Below, one piece after another: positions 23,892 to 31,306 of a DNA stretch of 34,955 nucleotides (within the stretch, counting starts at the first letter, position 1; every line of letters begins with the position of its first letter). This DNA is from Bacteroidales bacterium (GTDB taxonomy: Bacteria; Bacteroidota; Bacteroidia; Bacteroidales; VadinHA17). The notes beneath the pieces are model-generated. The model had not been told where the DNA came from, made no database searches, and worked only from the letters and a program-made list of their open reading frames with translations. The position numbers and the translations under genes were made by a program. The stretch spans positions 1 to 34,955 of the forward strand of contig JALOMO010000038.1 of the NCBI GenBank assembly GCA_025455395.1, in the 5' to 3' direction.

Positions 23892-24355
23892 AATCTCACA
23901 GTATTTGTTCTGCCTTACTTCTTATTCTGGAGTGTTCAGGTCAATTTCTTCTCCATTTTCAAACTAAATAAATCCCTAGAGTTTTTGCTGCAACTTGTCA
24001 GCCACCAAAGAAGGGTGTGACTTTGGCCTGATTAATAATAAAGTTTGGATATCATCAAAGACAAATCTAAATACACACAGTCCAATAATATCGGATTTTA
24101 TAAACAACAATTCCATAGCTATGTCTTATGTGAGTTTTAATTGTAAGTATTAAAAAAAACCTATCTCGTTTATCAGAGCTACTTGGGATAAAAACAGAAT
24201 GATAAGATTCGACTAAACCACTCCGAAAAATTGTATCAACCTTTAATTGATAAAGATCTTTCAACCATGATAATATCATTTGCTTGTTTGGAAATCACCT
24301 TTGCGTCCAGATACTGCTGGGTCATGAGATGGAGCAACATGTTTAATGTTTGACC
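23892..24355. other. AT-rich non-coding or unresolved stretch
   Basis: No convincing gene. A 70-codon minus-strand frame (24067-24279) has irregular composition, and a 33-codon frame (24239-24340) follows the HTH gene, but neither has a recognisable protein pattern. The region could hold the leader and promoter of the lipoprotein gene; no TAnnTTTG element was found in the expected place. Confidence 0.5.
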
Positions 24356-24601
24356 TTATTGCTCTTCTCCGACCCTCGCCACTTTTATGACAATCCTCCT
24401 GGCATCACCATAATAATAGGTTTCCCTAATGTTGGAATACCTGATGTCAACGCCCATGCCTTTCATCTCCTGAAGCGTCTCAAAAAGAGTGCTTCGGCTT
24501 ACGTTCATTTTGTAAGCAAATTCTTCTGGTGGCCCGGTAGCCTTCATTGCAATGAGCGAATCCATCCTTTGCAGACGCGCAATGTACTTGAATAACGACA
24601 T
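24356..24601 (-). CDS. Small HTH DNA-binding protein
   Basis: 81 residues. A single helix-turn-helix is evident: KYIARLQRMDSLIAMKATGP, then PEEFAYKMNVSRSTLFETLQ (about residues 25-45), and a wing with IRYSNIRETYYYGDA. This small DeoR-like type, with its KATG-x-P-x-EFA block, recurs in Bacteroidota, often beside genes for short exported or cysteine-rich peptides (recollection, not a search). The gene has its own minus-strand promoter inside a 21-base mirrored repeat shared with the divergent gene at 24705, so it may control both. The opposite-strand ORF here is a shadow. Confidence 0.8.
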   Translation of the reverse strand: MSLFKYIARLQRMDSLIAMKATGPPEEFAYKMNVSRSTLFETLQEMKGMGVDIRYSNIRETYYYGDARRIVIKVARVGEEQ

Positions 24602-24618
24602 GTAAATTAATTTTAGAA

Positions 24619-24689
24619 ATGCAGCATATCAAATTTATACCCTTTCCGGATAATTGTCAAGTTTTTCTTATAAATTTGGTCTGCTGCAT
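24619..24689. promoter_or_regulatory. Mirrored divergent promoter/operator region
   Basis: Two 21-base arms, 24619-24639 and 24669-24689, are inverted copies of each other with two mismatches, separated by 29 bases. Each arm contains TAAATTTG, the -7 element, oriented outward, plus a CTGCAT just after it. The leaders and ATG spacing beyond the arms are also similar. The leftward -33 TTG lies at 24660-24658 (20-base spacer); a rightward -33 at standard spacing is not clear. The small HTH protein is the natural candidate for binding both arms. Confidence 0.65.
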
Positions 24690-24704
24690 TAAAATCTATA
24701 AGTC

Positions 24705-25097
24705 ATGAATAAAGTAATCTTACAGCGGGTGGCGTTCATAATCTTCGCCTCATGCGCTTTCCTTAACCCTATCCTTGATATGTTTCCCTGGTTCGGCTAT
24801 ACCTTGCTCGCAGGTGCCCTCTTCTACCTGGGCCTCGGCTGGTACCTCCCGATGATCAGCGACAACAGCCACCGGCTGGCAAATGAACTGGTCGGATATG
24901 TCTACTCAACTGTATTCATAGCAAATATGCTCGAGGCACGGGGCATGCCGATGGGAACCACTCTGGTCTGGTATAGTGATATACTCGCCCTGGCACTGAT
25001 GATCTTTATGATCGTTAGACGAAAAAGCGTCAGAAGAGATATGCTGATACAGTCAGTGGTGTTATGGATGGTCTCCCCTGTTCCCCTGTTCGTCTGA
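24705..25097 (+). CDS. Four-helix membrane protein, unknown function
   Basis: 130 residues with hydrophobic helices near residues 9-22 (VAFIIFASCAFLNPILD), 31-50 (GYTLLAGALFYLGLGWYLP), 64-76 and 88-103 (WYSDILALALMIFMIV), and a last one near the C-terminus. No motif known to me. It is divergent from the small HTH gene and shares its mirrored promoter region, so it may be that regulator's target. It is followed by a flavodoxin gene on the other strand. Confidence 0.8.
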   Translation: MNKVILQRVAFIIFASCAFLNPILDMFPWFGYTLLAGALFYLGLGWYLPMISDNSHRLANELVGYVYSTVFIANMLEARGMPMGTTLVWYSDILALALMIFMIVRRKSVRRDMLIQSVVLWMVSPVPLFV

Positions 25098-25109
25098 CAG
25101 AGAGCGCTG

Positions 25110-25622
25110 CTACTTAAGCTTCTCGTGAAGCTTCACCGCCCAGGGCACAACAAGATCAAGCTGACGGTTGTCACGCTCCTTTAATATCCCCAGAAGAACA
25201 CCGAGCTTGAACCGTGACCGCGCTCCGGGATTATTGCTGACCCCCTGTTCCGGCTCTGCTGCAAAGAAAGCCTCACTCACCGGATGCACCAGCGCCCTGA
25301 CAGGCGCAGTCCACTGCATGATGGCCATCCGGTACTCCACCCCCTGCTCCTCCGCAGGAGTAAAGGAGACACTGAAAATGGCAAAGGGCTTGTCCTGCAA
25401 AATACCATGGTTTTTTCTGATGAACTCCATCGCCTCAGGCAGCCATACACGTCCCTGAACAGAACTGCCGGCAATGACAGCATCAAACTTCTTAAGCCCC
25501 TTCACCTCACTCATAGGAGTGACAATGACATCCTCACCCAGTCCCATCAGGACACGCCCCACCCGTGCGGCAACCGCAGCCGTTGAGCCTGTGCGACTGG
25601 CATAGGTGACAAGTATCTTCAT
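25110..25622 (-). CDS. Flavodoxin domain protein (HemG-like group)
   Basis: 170 residues. The FMN phosphate loop TYASRTGSTAAVA (5-17) is complete, followed by DAVIAGSSVQGRVWLPEAME and AIFSVSFTP. This is the flavodoxin_5 type that includes the menaquinone-dependent protoporphyrinogen oxidase HemG, though many Bacteroidota relatives have no known substrate. It is probably cytoplasmic, single-gene and convergent with the 24705 gene. Confidence 0.85.
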   Translation of the reverse strand: MKILVTYASRTGSTAAVAARVGRVLMGLGEDVIVTPMSEVKGLKKFDAVIAGSSVQGRVWLPEAMEFIRKNHGILQDKPFAIFSVSFTPAEEQGVEYRMAIMQWTAPVRALVHPVSEAFFAAEPEQGVSNNPGARSRFKLGVLLGILKERDNRQLDLVVPWAVKLHEKLK

Positions 25623-25724
25623 GATCAGGTTTAAGGCTTTGACGGTCCAAAGTTAAACAAATGTAATGACCTTTTTGATTCATCTGTCATTCACTGCCCT
25701 GCTGACCGCTATCATTAAAAAAAA

Positions 25725-25755
25725 TTGACTTCGGCTGATTAAGGGCGTACCTTTG
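25725..25755 (+). promoter_or_regulatory. Promoter of the 25850 lipoprotein gene
   Basis: TTG at 25725-25727, a 20-base spacer and TACCTTTG at 25748-25755 match the Bacteroidota consensus. The leader of about 88 bases contains a perfect 6-base-pair hairpin TCCGCC-CCAT-GGCGGA at 25805-25820, which may stabilise or regulate the message. Confidence 0.65.
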
Positions 25756-25849
25756 TTTTCTGCAGGTTCTACGGCCCTGTCATCTTGCTTCCTGACGCTA
25801 TCCTTCCGCCCCATGGCGGAGTATAAATACAAACCAATAACTGATCGTC

Positions 25850-26290
25850 ATGAAAAAGTCCTTTCTTATTTGCTTAACCATCACTCTCGCTCTTGCAGCT
25901 TGCAACAAAGAGCCCGCTAACCCCGTTGAGGGAGCCTGGAGCCTCATCTATGCCAAATCTGTGGAGAATGATTCCATCATTAACTCATTCCCCGGCAACT
26001 ACGAGGGAAGCCAGATAAAGATGTGGACCGACAACTACTGGATGTTTGCGGGAAGATATATCCTCGACACAATTACTGAAGATGCCTTCGGCGGCGGCAC
26101 CTATACCCTTGAGGGTGTCGTTTATAAAGAGTCTATAATGTATCACTCGGCTGACAGTTATATCGGGCAGACCTTCAGGATGAGGATAGTAGTTGAGAAT
26201 GACACCCTGGTGCAGGTATGGCCTGCAATGGAAAACGGAGAGATAGACAAGAGCAACTACCAGTGCGAGAAGTATGTGAAGGTGAAATAG
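25850..26290 (+). CDS. Lipoprotein, possibly lipocalin-like
   Basis: 146 residues. Signal MKKSFLICLTITLALAAC gives lipid cysteine 18. The mature part opens PVEGAWSLIYAKSVENDSII and continues with alternating beta strands (YEGSQIKMWTDNYWMFAGRY, then GGTYTLEGVVYKESIMYH and TFRMRIVVENDTLVQVW). The GAWSL start and strand pattern resemble small Bacteroidota lipocalin-like lipoproteins; ligand unknown. Transcribed from its own promoter. Confidence 0.85.
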   Translation: MKKSFLICLTITLALAACNKEPANPVEGAWSLIYAKSVENDSIINSFPGNYEGSQIKMWTDNYWMFAGRYILDTITEDAFGGGTYTLEGVVYKESIMYHSADSYIGQTFRMRIVVENDTLVQVWPAMENGEIDKSNYQCEKYVKVK

Positions 26291-26309
26291 CCGGCAGAAA
26301 ACATATAGT

Positions 26310-26389
26310 ATTTGCGATTTGCAATTTGCGATTTGCGATTGAGGAGTGACTGAAGACTGAAGATTGAAGACTGAAGACTGAAGACTGAA
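26310..26389 (+). repeat. Two heptanucleotide tandem repeats
   Basis: ATTTGCG/ATTTGCA occurs four times in a row (26310-26337), then GACTGAA/GATTGAA six times (26348-26389). Both have a period of seven bases. They sit in the gap between the lipoprotein gene and the pre-mutL gene. Short heptamer repeats of this kind are seen in intergenic DNA of several Bacteroidota and cyanobacteria; function unknown. Confidence 0.85.
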
Positions 26390-26411
26390 AACCGGGAAGC
26401 GCTACCGGCTA

Positions 26412-26462
26412 CCTGCACCTTAAAAACTCCCTTTTTCTTACTATTTTTGCAAAAAGTGCAGG
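26412..26462 (+). promoter_or_regulatory. Inverted repeat around a possible -7 element
   Basis: CCTGCAC (26412-26418) and GTGCAGG (26456-26462) are perfect inverted arms 37 bases apart; the second touches the ATG at 26463. Between them lies TATTTTTG (26442-26449), matching TAnnTTTG, but no -33 element is evident. Could be an operator or could hide the ribosome site. Confidence 0.35.
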
Positions 26463-26780
26463 ATGGCAATACCTAATTTCTTCAAGCAGAATAAGCCAAG
26501 GGGATTCAACTATACTCCACGCTTCTACGATCCGAAAAAAGAGGAGAGAGAAGTGAGAAGGAGTGTTGGCGGGGAGCGGGGAGACGGAAGACGGAAGACG
26601 GAAGACGGGAGACGGGAACAGGAAGCAGAATCTGCTCCCTACAGGAGCAGGATCATGAGGGGTTCAATGAAGAATTATTTTCCCAGGCAGAGGGAGCGGG
26701 TAGAGAGGCATAACATGATAAGACTGGTTGTCATAGTATTGATACTCATCCTTATAACATACTTTTTTCTACGATTCTAA
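26463..26780 (+). CDS. Small tail-anchored membrane protein upstream of mutL
   Basis: 105 residues. The N-terminal block FNYTPRFYDPKKEEREVR and the C-terminal single helix MIRLVVIVLILILITYFFLRF (not all shown) match a small protein regularly encoded just before mutL in Bacteroidota. The middle, residues about 38-56, is low-complexity because a seven-base repeat (GACGGAA and GACGGGA units, about 26581-26615) lies inside the reading frame. Seven bases is not a multiple of three, so the repeat is read in changing frames and a change in copy number would break the gene. Function unknown. Confidence 0.8.
   Translation: MAIPNFFKQNKPRGFNYTPRFYDPKKEEREVRRSVGGERGDGRRKTEDGRREQEAESAPYRSRIMRGSMKNYFPRQRERVERHNMIRLVVIVLILILITYFFLRF
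26581..26615 (+). repeat. In-frame-disrupting heptanucleotide repeat inside a gene
   Basis: Three GACGGAA units followed by two GACGGGA units within the pre-mutL gene. The unit resembles the GACTGAA unit found about 230 bases upstream, which suggests a shared origin. Confidence 0.8.
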
Positions 26781-26793
26781 TGCCTTTCATAAG

Positions 26794-28509
26794 ATGAGTG
26801 ATATTATCAGGCTTCTTCCAGACTCCGTTGCCAACCAGATCGCAGCAGGTGAGGTTATACAGCGACCTGCCTCGGTGGTGAAGGAGCTGACTGAGAACGC
26901 CATTGACGCCGGTGCATCTGAGATCACAGTGGTGATAAAAGATGCCGGACGCACCCTGGTACAGGTTATTGATAACGGTAGCGGCATGAGTGAGACGGAT
27001 GCCCGCCTGGCCTTCGAGCGACATGCTACTTCCAAGATCTCGTCTGCCGATGACCTCTTTTCCATCACAACAAAAGGGTTCCGGGGTGAAGCGCTTGCCT
27101 CAGTGGCAGCAGTGTCGATGACCGAGCTTCGCACCAAAAGAGAGGAAGATGAGGAGGGTACCCTGGTTGAGATAAGCAACTCACGGGTGACAAGGCAGGA
27201 GCCCTGCTCATGCGCCACAGGATCGGTCATCAGCCTGGCACATCCTGAGATAAAATTCACCCTGGTACACAATGACCAGGATCTATACCGTCTGCCGGCA
27301 TCAAATAACAGGCAGCGTATCGTCGCTCTCTTCGGGAAACACTACAACCAGAACCTGGTTACTGTAGAGACCACCACCTCCATTGTCAGTATCACTGGCT
27401 TTGCCGGGAAACCCGAGAATGCACGGCGGTCACCCGGAGAACAGTTCTTCTTCATTAACAACAGGTTCATCCGACACCCCTACCTGCACCGTGCTGTGAT
27501 GGAGGCTTACCAGGGAATACTGCCTCCCGAATCCGTTCCGTCATATTTCCTCTACATGACTGCCGATCCTTCATCCATCGATGTTAATATCCACCCTACA
27601 AAGACTGAGATAAAGTTCGAGGATGAGAGGTCTGTATGGCAGATAATGCTCGCCTCTGTCCGTGAGGCTCTTGGAAGATTCAACGTAGTGCCGTCACTTG
27701 ACTTCGGCCCCGAGGGGGCAGTGGAGATACCCGTCATCACAGGTGGCATGCCCCCACCACAGTCGCCGCGTATTGATGTTGACCAGAGCTTCAATCCTTT
27801 TCAGGGTACTGAATACAGCCGGCCTGAGACGAAATGGAAGGGTGATCATGAACATGGAGCCCCACAGGGGTGGGAGTCGCTCTTTACTGTCACGGCACGC
27901 AGCCACGAGACTGCAGGGAAAGAGGGGATCCAATCACCCTCCGGCAGCCAGCGACGTTTCTTCCAGATAAAGAACAGGTATATCATGTGCCCCGTCATCT
28001 CAGGAATAATGATGATAGACCAGCGGAGAGCACACGAGCGGGTGCTCTATGAGAAATACCTGGCATCACTTGGTGACGGCCCTGTGCCGGCGCAGGTGTC
28101 GCTCTTCCCCGTGGAGACAGAACTAAATCCGGCTGACATTGTTATAATTGACGAGATAAAAGAAGATATCAGGAGACTGGGTTTCGAGGTGGAGAGCAGC
28201 AGTGACAACATGGTCACTATAACCGCTCATCCGGCCGACAGCCGCAACGTGAGCCCTCTTGCCATGCTTGAGACATTGATAACAGAATACAAACAGACGC
28301 TTAATGATCCTTCGATAGGTGCCAGGGAACGGGTAGCCCTCTCGATGGCAAAAGCATCGGCCATACCCTACGGAATGCCGCTGACACATGATGAGATGGA
28401 GGAGCTGTTTGACCAGTTGTTTGCATGCTCCATGCCAAACTATTCACCCACTGGGCGGACGGTGATGAACATACTAACCCTCGAAGAGCTTGACAGAAGA
28501 TTCGGCTGA
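26794..28509 (+). CDS. mutL: DNA mismatch repair protein MutL with an internal deletion
   Basis: 571 residues. GHKL ATPase motifs are present: KELTENAIDAG (Glu31, Asn35), DNGSGM (60-65), TSKI and GFRGEAL (95-101). The sequence then jumps from CSCATGSVIS (138-147) straight to LAHPEIKFTL, leaving out the roughly 33 residues that in other MutL proteins carry the NLFFNxPARRKF motif. The reading frame is kept. The C-terminal domain shows IDQRRAHERVLYE, where relatives usually have DQH, so the histidine is Arg411. The last part (FACSMPNYSPTGR) is normal. MutL couples mismatch recognition to strand removal; ATPase and DNA-binding function here may be impaired. Confidence 0.9.
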   Translation: MSDIIRLLPDSVANQIAAGEVIQRPASVVKELTENAIDAGASEITVVIKDAGRTLVQVIDNGSGMSETDARLAFERHATSKISSADDLFSITTKGFRGEALASVAAVSMTELRTKREEDEEGTLVEISNSRVTRQEPCSCATGSVISLAHPEIKFTLVHNDQDLYRLPASNNRQRIVALFGKHYNQNLVTVETTTSIVSITGFAGKPENARRSPGEQFFFINNRFIRHPYLHRAVMEAYQGILPPESVPSYFLYMTADPSSIDVNIHPTKTEIKFEDERSVWQIMLASVREALGRFNVVPSLDFGPEGAVEIPVITGGMPPPQSPRIDVDQSFNPFQGTEYSRPETKWKGDHEHGAPQGWESLFTVTARSHETAGKEGIQSPSGSQRRFFQIKNRYIMCPVISGIMMIDQRRAHERVLYEKYLASLGDGPVPAQVSLFPVETELNPADIVIIDEIKEDIRRLGFEVESSSDNMVTITAHPADSRNVSPLAMLETLITEYKQTLNDPSIGARERVALSMAKASAIPYGMPLTHDEMEELFDQLFACSMPNYSPTGRTVMNILTLEELDRRFG

Positions 28510-28561
28510 GATTCGGATAGAATGGCTAAATTTGTCAGCTCAGAAACTATAGAAAACCGAA

Positions 28562-29296
28562 ATGAACAGTGGATTTGCAGGCCTTCCGCCAATAGTAAAG
28601 AATATAATCATCCTTAATGTAGTAATGCTGCTGCTTACAGCGGCACTGAAGGCTATGTGGGGGACTGATCTTAACAGCATACTGGGCCTCTACTACCCTG
28701 AATCTGATTACTTCAGGTCGTGGCAGATAGTGACTCACATGTTCATGCACGGCGGGTTTATACATCTTTTCTTCAATATGTTTGCTCTCTTTATGTTCGG
28801 GGGCGTTCTGGAGAGAGTGTGGGGTCCGCAACGGTTTCTGATTTACTACCTGATCACCGGCCTTGGTGCCGCTTTCACCCATGAAGCGGTAATGTGGCTG
28901 CAGTATACCAGGGCAATGGATTCACTCAGTCCTGAACAACTCCAGCGTATATATGATGAGGGACTGGAAGTACTGAGGTCCGGACAAGCGTATACCAACA
29001 ATGCTGCCCAGACACTAAGCACCATCCTCAATGTTCCTACCGTCGGAGCCTCAGGTGCTGTCTTCGGTGTACTGCTTGCTTTTGGTGTGCTTTTTCCCAA
29101 CACGCAGCTGATGCTTATCTTCCCTCCCATCCCTATCAAGGCCAAGTACTTTGTCCTCGGTTACGGCGCCATAGAGCTATACCTCGCTGTTACTAGCCCT
29201 GGGAGCAACATAGCACATGCGGCTCATCTTGGCGGAATGATTTTCGGATATATGCTGATACGATACTGGCGTAAGACCACTAAAACACTATACTGA
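28562..29296 (+). CDS. Rhomboid family intramembrane serine protease 1
   Basis: 244 residues with six or more helices. The rhomboid core is complete: HMFMHGGFIHLFFNMFALFM, GASGAVFG (catalytic Ser164) and HAAHLGG (catalytic His222). A soluble insertion of about 40 residues (115-158) separates two helices. It would cleave single-pass proteins within the membrane; targets unknown. It begins 52 bases after mutL, and its stop overlaps the start of the second rhomboid (TGATG). Confidence 0.92.
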   Translation: MNSGFAGLPPIVKNIIILNVVMLLLTAALKAMWGTDLNSILGLYYPESDYFRSWQIVTHMFMHGGFIHLFFNMFALFMFGGVLERVWGPQRFLIYYLITGLGAAFTHEAVMWLQYTRAMDSLSPEQLQRIYDEGLEVLRSGQAYTNNAAQTLSTILNVPTVGASGAVFGVLLAFGVLFPNTQLMLIFPPIPIKAKYFVLGYGAIELYLAVTSPGSNIAHAAHLGGMIFGYMLIRYWRKTTKTLY

Positions 29297-30183
29297 TGGG
29301 GATCTGGGATGAGATAAAGGCATCATTCAGGCACGGTACAAGCCTCACGAGGCTCATCTACGTCAATGCCGGCATATTCCTGATCATAAAGATACTTGAG
29401 ATGATCAGCGTCCTGGCTTCAAGACCTGAACTGGCAGCGACAGTTATCTCATATCTCGCGGTCCCTGCCTCCGTAGGAGCACTGGCGGGTAAGCCGTGGA
29501 CACCCGTAACATACATGTTCCTGCACCAGGGGTTCATTCACTTTCTCTTCAACATGCTGTGGCTATGGTGGTTCGGAAAAATCTTCGTGTCCTATCTAGA
29601 CCAGCGTAAGGTGGTATCACTATACCTCATGGGCGGATTAGCAGGGGCTCTGCTCTATATAATCATCTTTAACATATTCCCCGCCTTTGCCGGTGCCGTA
29701 AACGTCTCTGTCGCCCTTGGCGCTTCCGCCGCGGTAATGGCTCTCGTGGTTGCCACTGCCGTATATCTTCCTGAAATGGAGCTTCACCTCCTCTTCTTCG
29801 GAAGGATAAGACTAAAGTATCTTGCACTCATCACCTTCCTGATAACTTCCGTCTTTGACTTTTCGGTTAACACCGGAGGCAAGATAGCACACATTGGCGG
29901 TGCTCTGATGGGGCTTGCCTACGGCTACGGGCTGAAGAACGGAACAGATATAGGGGCATGGCTCAACAGTATCATTGATTTCTTTGTGACACTCTTCAAA
30001 CCGGGCAGGCGGATGAAGGTGACATATAAAAAGCCTAAGACAGACTACGACTACAATAAGATCAAAGCCGAAAGACAAAAGGCAATAGATCACATACTTG
30101 ACAAGATCTCAAAAGGCGGTTATGACAGTCTCACCAGAGAAGAAAAAGAGATCCTCTTCAGCGAGAGTCAGCAGAAAAAGTAG
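29296..30183 (+). CDS. Rhomboid family intramembrane serine protease 2
   Basis: 295 residues. It has the helix block YMFLHQGFIHFLFNMLWLWW, the serine motif GASAAVMA (Ser144; Gly is replaced by Ala after the serine) and AHIGGALMG (His199). The C-terminal tail (about residues 235-295) is cytoplasmic, charged and ends in a helical segment (HILDKISKGGYDSLTREEKE) that is common in this Bacteroidota subgroup. Paired rhomboids after mutL recur in this phylum; they may form a functional pair, but this is not shown. Confidence 0.9.
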   Translation: MGIWDEIKASFRHGTSLTRLIYVNAGIFLIIKILEMISVLASRPELAATVISYLAVPASVGALAGKPWTPVTYMFLHQGFIHFLFNMLWLWWFGKIFVSYLDQRKVVSLYLMGGLAGALLYIIIFNIFPAFAGAVNVSVALGASAAVMALVVATAVYLPEMELHLLFFGRIRLKYLALITFLITSVFDFSVNTGGKIAHIGGALMGLAYGYGLKNGTDIGAWLNSIIDFFVTLFKPGRRMKVTYKKPKTDYDYNKIKAERQKAIDHILDKISKGGYDSLTREEKEILFSESQQKK

Positions 30184-31306
30184 CGGGATAAAACGCTTTT
30201 CGCGAAACATCCTTCTGTCGGTAAATATGATTCTTGCCGCAGCGCTTATACTTGCCTACCTCTCAATATACATTAACCCCTCAGCCACAGCTATCCCATC
30301 GCTCTTCGGCCTGGCCTATCCCTATATCGTGGCAGCTAATATCATCATGGTACTTATCTGGGTTATATTCAGAAAGTGGTACGCACTGGTGTCAATATCA
30401 CTCATAGCCATTGGTTTTGGTTATCTGCACAATTTTATCAGGTTCAGCAACCACGGTTCCGAGGAGCATCATGACCTCAAGGTAATGAGCTACAACATAC
30501 GGCTGTTCAACTATTACGAGGATAGCCAGAGGGATTCCTACCGCAAGATGCTGCAGCTCATGAGGAAGGAGGAGCCCGGGATAATATGTCTGCAGGAGTA
30601 TTTCGTCAAAGGGAGCCCCTGGTCCGGAGAAAAGAAGCTTAAAGAGGGTCTCGGGGGAAGGGTCTATACCCACTTTAAGCTTATAAAAAGCGGGTCATCA
30701 AGTCATTACGGGATAGCAACCATCACCCGGTACCCTATCATCAGGAGAGGTGATATAGTCCATCCCGGGTCATCATCACTGACGATCTTTACAGATATTG
30801 TTGTCGACGCTGATACCTTCAGGATTTACAATAACCACCTACAGTCGTTCAGGCTGAGGCGCGTGGAGGGCAACCTCCTGACTGAAATAACAGGCGAGGT
30901 TCAGGAGGGCTCAATGAGCAATGTTAAGGAGATATACAAGAGCCTGATCAACGGTTTTGCCAGCCGCTCACTGCAGGCAGACAGGGTAAAGGAGCATATA
31001 AGCACTTCACCATACCCTGTGATTGTTGCCGGAGACTTCAATGACACCCCGGTATCATATACTTACCGCAAGATGAGGCGAGGTCTTAAGGATGCCTTTG
31101 TTGAGGCGGGCTACGGTGCAGGATTCACCTATCGTGGTAAGTACCCTCCGAACAGGATTGATTATATACTTTATAACGAAGAGATTGAGTGTAATGATTT
31201 TGACATTGTCAAAGCCAGGTATTCCGATCACTACCCTGTCATAGCCTATTTCAGGCGTGCTGACCAAAAGGGAGCTTTGCCAGGTCAACATTCCCACCGG
31301 AAATAA
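30122..31306 (+). CDS. Membrane-anchored EEP-family protein (endonuclease/exonuclease/phosphatase)
   Basis: 394 residues from the ATG at 30122. A basic N-terminus is followed by three helices (LLSVNMILAAALILAYLSIY, IVAANIIMVLIWVIF, LVSISLIAIGFGYL). The EEP domain has MSYNIRLFNYY, GIICLQEYF (Glu), YNNHLQSFRLRR, VAGDFNDTPVSYTY, NRIDYILYN and SDHYPVIAYF. The gene overlaps the second rhomboid by 62 bases in another frame; a TTG at 30098 would extend it, but the ATG has AAAAGG at good spacing. Its end overlaps the convergent dehydratase gene by 56 bases. Substrate unknown. Confidence 0.88.
   Translation: MTVSPEKKKRSSSARVSRKSSGIKRFSRNILLSVNMILAAALILAYLSIYINPSATAIPSLFGLAYPYIVAANIIMVLIWVIFRKWYALVSISLIAIGFGYLHNFIRFSNHGSEEHHDLKVMSYNIRLFNYYEDSQRDSYRKMLQLMRKEEPGIICLQEYFVKGSPWSGEKKLKEGLGGRVYTHFKLIKSGSSSHYGIATITRYPIIRRGDIVHPGSSSLTIFTDIVVDADTFRIYNNHLQSFRLRRVEGNLLTEITGEVQEGSMSNVKEIYKSLINGFASRSLQADRVKEHISTSPYPVIVAGDFNDTPVSYTYRKMRRGLKDAFVEAGYGAGFTYRGKYPPNRIDYILYNEEIECNDFDIVKARYSDHYPVIAYFRRADQKGALPGQHSHRK

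Noticed and set aside
24067-24279. 70-codon minus-strand ORF between the HTH and lipoprotein genes
   Set aside because: No protein-like pattern, no ribosome site or partner, and it lies in AT-rich DNA where such frames occur by chance.
24239-24340. 33-codon minus-strand ORF just after the HTH gene
   Set aside because: Considered as a possible short peptide precursor, but it has no leader motif, double glycine or cysteines.
24350-24595. 81-codon plus-strand ORF opposite the small HTH gene
   Set aside because: The minus-strand protein has a convincing helix-turn-helix and its own promoter.
30098-30121. TTG start extending the membrane EEP gene
   Set aside because: The ATG at 30122 has a better-placed AAAAGG and shortens the overlap with the rhomboid gene.
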